A program made the position numbers and the translations under genes. From contig OY754968.1 of assembly GCA_963576475.1 (NCBI GenBank), positions 13,682,616-13,746,615 of the forward strand: a DNA stretch of 64,000 bases. Direction: 5' to 3'. Each line of letters opens with the position of its first letter. The stretch's first letter is position 1. Shown one piece after another: positions 22,085 to 34,600 of this stretch. The DNA comes from Molanna angustata (lineage: Eukaryota; Arthropoda; Insecta; Trichoptera; Molannidae). The notes beneath the pieces were generated by a model. That model had not been told where the DNA came from. It saw only the letters and a program-made list of their open reading frames with translations, and did no database searches.

Positions 22085-25000
22085 ATGGCTCATCAATGTA
22101 ATTTTAATATACTTTAATGGAATACACGTAGTGTAATTGCCAATAAAGCCGAACTTCAACTTTTACTAAAAGATTTCTCTCCATTTGTTGTTGCTCTTTC
22201 TGAGACCTGGATCAAACCAGAGTCGCATTTCCATCTATTAGGATACTCATGCTTACGTGATGACAGGGTCGATGGTAAAGGTGGTTCTGCCCTCCTTGTA
22301 CATCCATCTCAACGGTTTTCTCAATTACCAATTCCTGGTATTCAAATTTTCGACTTAAATGTAGTTGCAGCTCGTATTAATGACATTTCCTTTTTATCAG
22401 TATATATTTCTAGGCCTTCCGACTTCATCATTGATCAACTCAAAGATATAATTGAATCCATTCCTCCTCCTATTTTAATTCTAGGAGATTTGAATATGCA
22501 TCACACTCTTTGGGGCTCTTCCAGAACCTGTCATTTTGGAAGAAAACTATACAATTTACTCGATGAACAGAACCTTTGCATTTTAAACAACGGTTCTCCT
22601 ACCCGGTTTTCTCCACCAATGCAAAACATTAGTGCAATTGACTTATCGATATGTTCCCCCTCCCTTGCTCCTTCACTTACATGGAATATTTTGCAAGATT
22701 CTCATGGTAGTGATCACTTTCCCATCATTCTCTCTTTCCCTAAATCTATAAAATTCCCAAATACCAGTTCAACTCGATTATTCAATTCAAATAAATTTAA
22801 TATTGAAAAAGCTCAATGGAATGAATATTCTGTAATGCTCGACAAGATAATTAAAACTTTTGAATGGCCCTCAATATCTAACATTCATTCTGCATATGAC
22901 CGTCTTATAAAAGCTATGATTCAATCAGCTGAAACCTGGATCCCCCTCAAAAACATTATCCCTCGTAAAATTCCATCTCCACCATGGTGGGATGAAGAAT
23001 GCTGTGAAGCAATACATAAACGTAAAGAAGCTATGAAATCTTATTCATCAAATATGTCTGAATCCAATTTTATTCTTGTCCGGAAAATTCAAGCGCAGAC
23101 TAAAAGACTATTATTAAAAAAAAAGCGTCAAGGATGGAAATCTTTTTGTCAATCTCTCTCTCCAGACACTCCTTCGTCTAATGTTTGGGAAAATATAAGA
23201 AAATTCCGTTCTGTATTTTCCTCAAAAAGGCGTAATAACTTTATTGGACCTTGGATAAATTCATTCTTAAATAAAATCTCTCCTCCCTCAGCTCCCAATT
23301 TTGTAGATTTACCATATACATACCTACTTAATTCTTTTGAGCATCATCTTGATTCACCATTTTCTTTAGAGGAACTTAATATGGTCCTCAATAAAGTTAA
23401 AGACTGTTCCCCAGGTGTTGATGGTGTCCCTTATTCATTCTTGAGTAAAGCATTACCACATACTCTTAACATATTTTTTAGCTATGGTAAATATCATGTT
23501 TAATACTGGTCGAATTCCTTGCTCTTGGAAAAATTATATAATAATTCCAATTCTGAAACCCAGTAAAGATCCATGTATTGGTGATTCATATAGACCGATC
23601 GCACTATCACCAGCATTAGCAAAAATTACAGAACATTTGGTTAAAAACAGATTAGAATGGTTTTGCGAGAGTGAAGGGATTTTAGATGTTTCCCAATTTG
23701 GTTTTCGAAAGTCCAAAAGTTCTATGGATAACCTCAGTATATTTACAACAGACGTTCAGCTCGCCTTTTCTCGGCAATCTTCTGTTATAGCTGTTTTCTT
23801 AGATATCACTTCTGCTTACGATAATGTCATTTTATCTATTTTGAAACAAAAAATGCTTCAGATGAAATTCCCTTCAAAATTAACTCATTTTATTTTTAAC
23901 ATAATGTCTGAATGAACTATTTCTGTTCACGTTGATGGAATGACTTATTCCAGACTAACTTGGAGAGGAATTCCTCAAGGATCTGTTCTTAGTCCTCTTT
24001 TATACAATATTTATGTTGCTGATCTCTCTAATATTTTACCTCTTGATACTCATATCCTTCAATATGCAGATGACCTTCTTATTTATGTTATTAATTCATT
24101 AATTTCTCCCGGTACTATCCTCCTAAATAATGCGATGATAAATCTCGAAAAATGGCTTTCAAATCATGGTTTAGAGATTTCTCCTTCAAAGAGTTCTGTT
24201 GTTTTGTTTACCAGAAAACGACACCCCCCTTCTATTTTTATAAAATATAATCATGTCCTCATTCCATCCTCTTTAACTTATAAATACCTAGGCATTGTGC
24301 TAGACTCAAAATTAACATGGAAACCTCATGTTGAAAAATTATCTTCTACCTGTCAAAAAAACATAAACATTCTTCGAGCGGTAACAGGAGTATGGTGGGG
24401 TGCTCATCCTCTTTCTGTCAAACTTTTATACAATGCAATTGTAAGAAGCCACCTAGATTATGGATCTTTCCTATTTAATATTTCTAGCAAGTATCTTCAA
24501 CAAAAAATTGATTTGCTTTAATATCAATCCCTTAGGCTAATATCTGGAGCTATGAAGTCCACTCCCACTAATGCTCTTCAAGTTGAATGTGTGGATGCTC
24601 CTCTCATTATCCGCAGACAATTATTATCAGATAGATATTATTATAAATCAGCCATGACTTCCACTCATCCTTTAATTGATAAACTTAATCTCCTTTCCAA
24701 TATTATTAGAACATCTCCTTATTGGAAAAATAAAAACGTTCCACATTTGGTTCAAAGTTTCCGGAAATTCAACAATCACAATGTACCCATTCAACAATTC
24801 CATATACTTCCAATTTTCTCCACCCCTTTTGATGTCATAACATTTACTCCTTTTACAATCCAGTCATTGGGTATTTTCAAAAATAGTTCTCAATGTGAAT
24901 CAGCCTTTCGAAGTATAATCAACAATAAATGGAATGATTGGACTCTTATCTTTACCGATGCTTCCAAAATTAGTGATAATGAGCATGTTGGTGTTTCAGT

Positions 25001-25811
25001 ATACTGTCCCTCTATCCAGATCTCAAGACTAATTCAACTACCTCCTTATTCTACAGTTTTTACTGGTGAATGTATTGGCATTATCGAAGCAATTGAAATG
25101 GCTAAACAATTTAAATTTAAGAAAACGTTGATTCTTTCTGATTCCCTAAGCTCTATACAATCAATTTCACAAAATCCTTTTGATTCCCCTGCCAATTGGC
25201 TGTCATTGCATATTAAAAATATTATTTTTGATATGAAAAAAAAAGATCTCGAAATAGCTATTGCCTGGATTCCGGGTCACCGTGGCATTATTGGTAATGA
25301 GAGAGCTGATAATTTAGCTAGATTTGCTATTTCATCGGGTGATCCTCACAGATACAAATTTAATTTGATTCATGACATCCTTCCTCTTGTTCATTCTTAT
25401 ATGTTGAATGAATGGAATACACACTATAATTTATCTTCAATTTCAAAAGGTTCAAGATATGCATCGATTCAAAAATTTATCCCCATCAAACCATGGTTTT
25501 CCAAATTTCGTTGTAGCAGACATGAATCTTCCGTCATATGCCGATTGAGATTCGGACACTGCTGTTCCCCTTCTCACCTAGCAAGGTTGGGTATTAAGAA
25601 CTCATCTCTTTGTCAATGTGGCCAAGAAGAAGGCAGCTTGGATCACATATTTTTCAATTGCCCTACATCTAAGTTCCCAATATCTTTAACACATCTGATT
25701 AAATTTAAAATATTTCCTCCTCATAATATCACCTCCTTACTCAGCCTTAATAAATTTCAAATACTTAATGTTCTTACAAAATTTATCAGACAGAATAACG
25801 TCAAATTGTGA
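22085..25811 (+). pseudogene. LINE ORF2 polyprotein (endonuclease, reverse transcriptase, RNase H)
   Basis: Domains in order are: APE-type endonuclease (WNTRSVIANKAEL, ALSETW, LILGDLNMHH, GSDHFP; 22118-22750), reverse transcriptase (GDSYRPIALSPALAKI, VFLDITSAYDNV, GIPQGSVLSPLLYNIYVADL, LQYADDLL; about 23390-24350), RNase H (FTDASK, LSDSLSSIQS, AWIPGHRG..GNERADNLA; about 24950-25330) and a C-terminal CX..C..H..C finger (CQCGQEEGSLDHIFFNCP). Lesions are a TAA at 22115, a frameshift near 23484-23503, a TGA at 23913-23915 and a TAA at 24519-24521. At least the two TAA changes look like CAA to TAA transitions. The copy cannot make a full protein. Confidence 0.9.
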
Positions 25812-26164
25812 TTTCATTTTCTACTTCCCATTTAAAAACAAAACTTTTTTCACAACTTTTTAAATTTTTAATTTCAGTATTAATTATTAATATTTTTTTT
25901 TGGTTTCCCACATATTTTATAATTTGTTGTTTATTTTATTGTAATTAAAAAATGCACGATTTTGTAACAAACTTGACTCTGGCCAATGTTCCTTCATTTG
26001 AGGTTACAAGTGCCATTTAATTAAATAAATAAATAGTAGGTACCCAAGTACCTACTTTTATTGACAAATGATGGATACAGTTATTGGTGTTATACACATT
26101 TTGAAATGTTCTAATGGTATTTTGAAATTAGAATGAGCTGTTGTATCCAATAAATTTAATAAAA

Positions 26165-27129
26165 CTAGTTGCATGTAACACATGAGATCCAACTATCCAT
26201 GGTGATAGTATGCATAATTGAAAAATAAGTACCAAACTATAAACAATTAAACACAAATTTATAAACATTTTCATTTCTATATAAAACATGTAGATATGTA
26301 TGTCAGGATGGAATAGTATGGAGGTCAGTCATTTTTTCCTACCCCGAATATGAAAATAGCATGATGGTATGTATTGTATGTTTGGAGATTAAGTAGGTAT
26401 CAAACTATTGAGTGAGACATTGTGCAGTGTTTATTGCCTTACAAATTGTATGAAACAATATCGTCACTAAATTCAATTTTTATAAAAATTGTTAAAAAAG
26501 TTTGAGATGTTTATAGAAAATTAAATTTTATAATTGAGGTGTTTCGGCTTTTTTCGATATTTTTAAAAACTTTGGAAATTCAGTTAAACACATAAATTTA
26601 TCATAAAAAAATGTTTTTCTTATTAAAAAATGTTTAAGAAACTCTGGTTTTTTTTTTTTTGAAAAAACAAATTTAAGATTTTGTATTTGTCTATATTTAT
26701 ACCAATTTTCAGAGTTTTAGTTTATATGGTTTTTGAGATATATGGAAAAATAAAGTTAAAATTCAAAAGTTGATAATCCCTAATTGAAACAAAAATTCAA
26801 AATCCTGAGTACAAAAGTTTTGTTTTGTTATAAAACTATCTATATTAGTATTATAGCTTCATGATCTATATATTCTGAAATTTTGGCCTCTGTAAATTGA
26901 GCGAATCAAAAGTTATAAGGGGGGGGACACTAAATGTTCTACTCCGAATTCTGAGTAAATCCATATTGAACATATATGCTGCGAAGCCTCTAAGTTGGTG
27001 TTTTTTGACTTCAAAGTTGGAAAAGCTATGAAAAATATAGACCTTGCATACAAATCTCGCGTATCTTGGCTTGATACTTTGTCGATATGTTAAGAGAATA
27101 AAATTCTCTTGAACAAATCGATAGTTGGA
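26165..27129 (-). mobile_element. HINE/Helentron-like non-autonomous element, copy 1
   Basis: On the minus strand it starts TCCAACTATCGATTTG and ends CATGCAACTAG. It shares all internal blocks with the copies at 53939-54946 and 55096-56082 (for example TTCCGAATTCTGAGTAA complements, GACATTGTGCAGTG region, TTTCGGCTTTTTTCGATA). The 3' end carries the CATGT-GTT-ACATG hairpin followed by CAACTAG. No ORF. Intergenic between the TMEM268-like gene and GPCPD1. Confidence 0.8.
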
Positions 27130-28690
27130 TTTAAATAAATAAATGAAACAATTAATTGTTGAGTATGTTATATAAGATTCAAGGAATATGAATATTCAAA
27201 ATTTTATCAACTCACCATAATTTATTTAGTTAAATACACATGATTATAGAATTTTTCCATAATATACATTGTTCATTGATAAACAATGGAATAACAATTG
27301 TACTACTTATGACAAATTTGCATTTAGATTGAGCCAATTTATAAATAAAAGTATCAACTGATTAAAAATTAACTACTTATAAATAATAATACATACATTA
27401 TTCTTTAAATTGCACAATATACAAACTATAATATGGTGAAAATGAAATGTTGGTGGAGTATACTGATTATGGTATTTGGCTCTTTCTACATACTTCAAAT
27501 TAGGCCAAGATGTGACAGTATGTATGATATACGTATACTATTTCAAAAAATTATATTCTTAGGTACATTATTTTTACAAGAAAATTTAAAAAAGATTGTA
27601 AAATTTAAATCTAAAATACAAACATTTAGAATACTGCTAATGAAATGGACATTAAAAATATTTATTTGAATTTATAACGCAAGAATATCTAAACAAAGCT
27701 ATTCAACAAGACAAGTGAAATCATTGAAAAATCTAGTCATAACAATTAATTATATGTTCGATGATACAAAAGAGAAATACAGTTTACGATCATTAGCTGG
27801 AATACTTAATAATATTAATAAGAAATACTCAAAATAAATATGTCCTACTCTAAAATTTCCCTCTCACACATGAGGTATTGATTTAATGAAAGAATTCTAC
27901 AAGAATGCTTAGTGATTTGTAAAAGGCTCATACAGTAAAAAGTATCACATTATAAATATTTCCTTTATCTTTAATAAGTAGTAAATTAAATTCTGAATCA
28001 AATTCTTTTAACCAACATTGTTTCTAGCCCAAGAATTGCACGAGAAATAATTATAAATAATATTTCTCCTTAGTGGAGGATTGAATCAAGATCACTGGGA
28101 CATTAATCGTTTTGCTACGGTCGATTGTACATGTAAATATTTTTATTATTCTGTACGAGATCTAATTTATTTATATCCAGATTGCTTTTCGGGTAACTAA
28201 CAGGTACTATGTCAAATATTAATTTAAAACGCACTCAATAACAAATCTAGACTGAAAACATGATAAAAAAAATATGTCTCTACCGGGAATTGAACTGGGC
28301 CACAAAGGCTGTAATATCATTTGTAATAATTGTCTTATGTAATATCACTTTTCTTTGGTAAAATTTCTAACATTTTCATCTAACATCAACTTATTTAAGA
28401 AATACGAAAACATTACTAAACACTAATTTATGAACTTATTGATTAGCCCCTGCTACCTTTAATAATAATGAAACAAAATACCAAAAACACATTGATTGAG
28501 TACAGTTTAGTACAGACAATTCAACTATGTACTTAATATAATAGAAAATAATATTGATAATACAAATTGAATACATTATTTAATACAATGATGATGTTTT
28601 TAGAGAAAAACAAATTATCAATTCAAATAGTTGAAGATATCCTATTGGCATCTCCCTCTACATTTAGAGTCGAAGTGGTGGTTTGTGATG
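27130..28690. other. AT-rich intergenic DNA, mostly unassigned
   Basis: Apart from a SINE remnant at 28183-28312, I see no coding, RNA or clear repeat structure here. A 78-codon open frame at 27433-27669 is lysine- and isoleucine-rich, has no recognisable motif and is probably chance. Confidence 0.5.
28183..28312 (-). mobile_element. SINE family 1, degraded copy
   Basis: Contains the complementary body blocks GGGTAACTAACAGGTACTATG, CGCACTCAATAACAA and the B-box region CTACCGGGAATTGAACTGGG. Truncated at the tRNA-like head. Confidence 0.65.
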
Positions 28691-28691
28691 T

Positions 28692-31600
28692 TTAATCATT
28701 ATTGGAGCATCCCGATGCAGCCATCAGTAGGTCCTTTTGGGCTTCTCGTGCTTCCATCAAAAAAATGCTTTCCTACAAATGAAAAATATTAATAAACACA
28801 TATAAGTAGAACCATTTCACACCCAGAAAATTTTTAAAAATATATTTGAAAAGATGAAAGAATGTGTGAAGAAATGTGAAAAAAAATACAAACGGTTCAT
28901 CAACATTTATCATGTTGCATCTTGGTTAGATCAGCGGCCTTACTATGGAAACTACATTCCAAATCAATTTTCAATCAATGCTTAGAACTCCTTATTCTCC
29001 ATACGTTCTATAACTATTACGATAACCGTGCATTCTAATTAAGATTTGAACGTAACTACAAATCCCCATTATAAATATACATATTCTCCATTATAAATGT
29101 AGGTATTGGTGGGATTGGAGTATAATGAGTAAGGCCGTTGATCTACCTAATTCTATGCAGAGTTACAGTTTGTAAGTGGATACAGACATTTTCATTAAAG
29201 ATTTGATTATTTTGATATGAAATATATTGACTGTTTTGATTTGAAATGTCGTAAGGAACAAAACAGTACTTTTCAGTAGACCAAAATAAAATTTCCAGTA
29301 AAATAAGTTATAACTATCTCATTTTTTGTCCTATTGGAATAATTTATAGATAGAAATTCTTATGAATATCTCATCTAAAGAATAAAATATTAATATTACA
29401 GATTAAAATATAGTATTACGCAATAAAATTTGAGAACAGATATAATAGAATGTCTTTATGACATTATATATGTTATACCCGAAATGTGTTTTTATTGTTT
29501 GTTGACTTTTATTATCTTTATTGATTGACTTTTATTATTTTTATATTTATAAGTATGAGTTTTTTTTGTAATTTTTAAGTGTGGCGTGAAGCCGTATATG
29601 TTAAAATAAATAAAAAAAAAAAATTTGGAAAAAATATTACTAATCATTTTGTTGTAACTATGTAACTAAACAAACATGATTTAATTCTGAAACAATGGGC
29701 TGGTACTACGGTCTCAGTTTAAGAGCTAAACTCAAGTTTTACAAAAATATAGAGTATTACAGTGTCCGTTTAGGCCTAATCTTCCCTCAAATACGTCACT
29801 AAAACAACAAATATTTAACTCAACGTTTCTGGCGGATTAAGTACTTAACGGTGAGTCAACTGTCATTTGCTAGGCAATGAGTGTAGTTTCAGTTTCTATC
29901 TACGCTCTATAATCTAGGAGATTAGATATGTACCTAACTTCAAACAGTATAATATGATATAATATGATCTAGTTTCGGGTTGTTCTGTCTGGTGACATCT
30001 GGGGATTTTTGTGGAAATAGTGTGCTTCCAATGACCATGCTATGAGAGGCCGCAAAGTCTACCAGTCTATTGCCACTGTCATTACTATTCTCGTGAAGAC
30101 TGTGTAAATCTATATTTGGTTTATACACACTGTACACCAAAAACCATTCACAGTCAGTTACCCCACGTACGAAGAATGGGATGGGAAAAAAGAATACAAA
30201 CCAAATAAGCAGAGATTGATCTGGTACACTGATGGATCAAAGACCAGCGAAGGCACTGGAGCAGGGGGGCATTGCTGGGGAACCAAGATTAATTTCTCAT
30301 GTAGTCTTGGACAATGCCCAACTGTATTTCAGGCAGAAGTATTTGCAATCACAGAATGTGCATATGAGAATATAAATAGGAACTACAAAAATGGGAACAT
30401 TTATATTTTATCAGACAGCCAGGCAGCTCTTAAGGCCTTAGAATCATACCAAGTTACATCAAAACTGGTATGGGACTGTCTAATGTACCTTGAAAGGCAA
30501 GGGGAACACAATAGAATACATCTAGTATGGGTACCTGGTCATAAAGGTATAGAAGGAAACAAGAGAGCAGATAGGCTAGAGCCAAAAAGGGATCAGGGCA
30601 ACCTTTCATAGGACCTGAACCTGCAGTTGGCCTATCTGCAAATATGATTAAAAGATCAATTAAAAACTGGATAACAATCCAGCACAGCGAATTCTGGAAG
30701 ACCAGTTGTGGACAGCGACAGGCAAAGGAATTCATCGAAGGGCCCTCTAAGAAAAGGACAAAGAAGCTGCTAAATCTTGGCAGAGAACAACTAAAGGCAA
30801 TGACTGGTTTATTCACTGGTCACTGCCATCTGAAAAGACATCATTACATAATGGGGATCGCTGATGAACCAAACTGTAGAAGGTGCCAACAAGAGGAAGA
30901 AACAGCCTCACATGTGATCTGCGAGTGTCCAGCACTGATGGAATCCAGACACAGACATCTGGGAGCTTTTATACTAAGACCCAGGGACATGGGAGGCATC
31001 TCAATCTGCAAAATATGGGACTTTATCCAAGAAACCGGAATGCTATTGAAATGACAGCCCTAAAGGGAGGTGCACAATAGATCAAACATGGTCGCAGTGC
31101 GGGGGCGTAGGGTCCCACTCCAAACTAATAATAATGGACTTGATAGTAGTGTTGCTGATTGTATTGCAACATGGCGCATTATGACATTTTATAGGGACAT
31201 ACTTTCCAGCACAGTATGCTCCATCGTAGCCCTACTCGATTCCACCTACAGAAGTCCAGAGTATTGCCTGATTTTCACACTGCATTAAATACCTATTGGA
31301 AAAAACACAGGAATATAATATAGAAACCCATCATCTGTTTATAGGCTTTAGGGGCGCATATGACATCAACAGACAAAAATTACTTATATATTGCTATGAG
31401 AGAGCTCTCAATTGCTGAAAAGTTTATTACCTTGGTTGAATTGACTATGACACATGTCCAGTGTAGAGTAAAAGTACAAAACCACCTGTCAGACTAATTT
31501 GAAACCATCAAACAACTCTTAGCGTATGCGGACGACATTGATATTGTATCCAGAAGTAGGCATGCTCTTGTGGAGGCCATTACAGCCCTCAATACTACAC

Positions 31601-34600
31601 CTAGGAATATGGGTCTGACAATCAACAAACAAAATACATGTTACCACGCCCTACTGTCTGTCATACTTCTCCACTACCACTTGCAGTAGACAGCCATATC
31701 TTCAAATCTGTAGAGCAATTCCAGTAACAATAACATCAGTGAAAAAGTAAACAGAAGAATTGCTGCTGCTAACAGATACTGTTTGTAAGGGTGGTATATG
31801 AAGAATCATATACAATCACCAGCTGTATGATGATGTAGACATCATGGGATTTATTAGGATCGAGAGACTCAGATAGTTTGGACACGTAGAAAGAATGAGT
31901 GAGTAACTACCCTTCTGGACTAATTAGATTCCTTCTGTTGAAACCAAAGACCAGAATGTGTGAGGCGTAGGGGGAGATCCAAGCTGACATGGATAGACTG
32001 CGTACAGGGGGACCTGGATTGAGCATGGTAAATTGGAGACATGGAACCGCTGACAGATCATAATGGCGAAGACTTCTTTTGAAAGCCAGGTCCCACCTTG
32101 GGATGTGGAGCCGATGATGATGAAAGGGTTCATTTATTTTTGCATGCATTTTACAATATTTTTGAATATTCTTCTTTTAACTTCAACTATAGAGATTACA
32201 TTGTAAGAAACAATTATTCTCCTGAAAGCACTGTACTACATCAAATTTTACTTTATTCGAGTCTTGCTTCTAATTACTACAAAATAAGTACCTTTATATC
32301 AAAATTTCAAATACACCAAAAGAAAGAGCAAGAAAAACTGAGCAATACTTTATCTTAAATGTACTTATGACAAAATGTCCCTTATGAAATTTCAAATCGA
32401 AACAGTCGATATATTATACTTTTTAAAATAATTGCTCTAAAATAATTTTATATATTAAGTAAAATAACATACTTTAATTTCCTTAGTTGAAAATTGATCC
32501 AACTTGTCAAAAATAATTGCATGTAATCCAAGTTTTTTTAGATGCTGAATAGTTTCTTTGTTGTTATTATCATCTCCCCAGCAAAAAATAACGAGGCCAG
32601 CATCAATCACCAATTTAACCTGAAATATATTACAGAATAATAAACAGAGTACATCCAATTCAGGTAAGTACATAATTTGGGGAGAGATAAAAGTATTACT
32701 AAAAGATCACAATGTTTTATAAAATGGATGTACTATGTTAAATCTTCTTGTTTAACCATGGCCTGGAATAAACATTCATTGTAATAGAAAATAAATGAAA
32801 CATCTGTAACAGAAAAGTTACCTGTGAGGAATCTCTTAATAAATCTTCTGTGTGAACCACAATCCCTAATAAATTAGCATTCAAAGCATGATTAACAGCA
32901 GCTTGAATAGTATTGCAACGAATATCGTGTAATTTAGGATATTTGTCAGTTATTCCTTGTGTAAGAAACATTGTGGGGTAAATATTTTGTTTAAGTCTAA
33001 TCATAGTACACACATCTGGATGAAAACATGAAAATACAATTCTCCTTGAAACATTTGAACGAAGAACCACTTCCAAGATCTAAAAAATAAAATTTATGAA
33101 TAAAGATGTCAAAATATATATTATAATGTAGGTATCGACGTTGATTTTAATAGTTAATTAGCTAAATATTACTTTCATTTTCCATATATAACATGGTTGA
33201 GTTCTTGTTACAAGAATATTTTTGAGTTCTGGAAGACTTGACATTATATTGGGATACATAATATTATATACTCATAGAATAGCATCAGATTACCTTTTAT
33301 ACATTTAAAGTAATCAAATAGATTGGGTACTAAGTAATAATAATTTATAAAACACCATTTGAAAAGAGATTTGACCATTGGAAAAATATTATTTGATTAT
33401 ATCTTATCTATATTAATATTGATGTCGAAATACCTTATCTACATAAATATTGATGTCAATAGAATTTTGAAGATCAGTTGTTCCATCTTCAAGCTTCAAA
33501 CTCCATTTGATTTCAATATTAAATCCTACATTTGGATCAAGTTCTTGTAAAACTTCTGAAAGTAACGGGAAAGGCTGATGCTCTGCTAAATCATCGTCAA
33601 AAAATCTTGGCTCCTTTGTGCGACCTTCGACAACATGGTAAACCTATAGCAAACAAATATTTGAAAGAGAATAATATAAATACATAATATTTTACAAAAT
33701 TAACTGATCCAAAACTAGTTCTAATTACATAACATACTAGTTTTAAAATCTTACAGTTCATTATAAATAATTGTGTTCTATAACAAGTTATTTACTGAAC
33801 TATTCTTTGTACAATTAGTGTTACCTTGGCATACATCTGCTTTGAAATAATTATAATTCAGTATACATCCTGTTATGACTTAAATTTGAAATTGCATGTT
33901 AGAAATTGTATAGGGTCAAAAATGTTTCAAAACCACCCACTACATTCCCATAACAAAGCCTTTGCTGCCCTCAGCATCATATTTTACCTGTGTTTCACAT
34001 TACAAGTAACATTTTAGAAATAATAATAATGGTCGTCAAGTTAAGTTCCACTGTAGTTTATGGTGAAATAAAAAAAGTCAATAAAATCTTGAATAAAAAC
34101 TATTCTCAATAAAAATTCCATGAAATATAAAATGAAACATACCTTTAGTTTTTGTAACTGTTCTAGAGTCAAATCTTTTAGAGGTATTTCCAGCATTTCA
34201 TTATAGTCAAAACTATGATTTTTCTTTTTAAGAGCAATGCAAACATGAAAATCATGATACACAATAGGAAATAAGTCTTTAGTTAATTGTACATCAAATT
34301 CCAGTAAATCCGCACCACTGGCTGCTGCTGTTTTCAATGATGCAATTGTATTTTCTCTTATAGAAGTTGATCTACATTCAAACAAATTTATAAAAACTTA
34401 GTTCACTTAAATTGATCCCCTACAATTCAAAATATGATAAGATATTTTAATTATGTACCCACAAAATTAGACACAAATAAATATGTTCAAATAATTTAAT
34501 CATATAATAGAAATCATTTGTCAACCATTATAATATAGATTGGTTTATTTAAGCTTGATAGAACTTTAGATTATAAAAAATTAGATTTTAATCAATTGAA

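Larger units (their letters stand above)
18539..26033 (+). mobile_element. Full-length non-LTR retrotransposon (LINE with APE endonuclease, RT and RNase H)
   Basis: A two-ORF element of about 5.7 kb once the hAT insertion is discounted. It has a 5' leader (18539-18703), ORF1 (18704-21968, interrupted), a short inter-ORF spacer, ORF2 (22085-25811), a 3' UTR and a TAAATAAATAAA tail. The 12-bp target-site duplication shows it inserted intact. Presence of RNase H together with three zinc knuckles in ORF1 points to the I/jockey group; I cannot fix the clade by eye. ORF2 has only three nonsense changes and one frameshift, so the insertion is fairly young. Confidence 0.9.
18527..26045 (+). repeat. 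12-bp target-site duplication bounding a full-length LINE
   Basis: TAGTAGGTACCC occurs at 18527-18538 and 26034-26045, directly outside the LINE's 5' end and its TAAATAAATAAA tail. Span given covers the pair and what lies between. Confidence 0.85.

Noticed and set aside
31070..31288. 72-residue ORF after the R1-like fragment
   Set aside because: It starts in the LINE 3' end and runs into unrelated sequence, with no recognisable motif.
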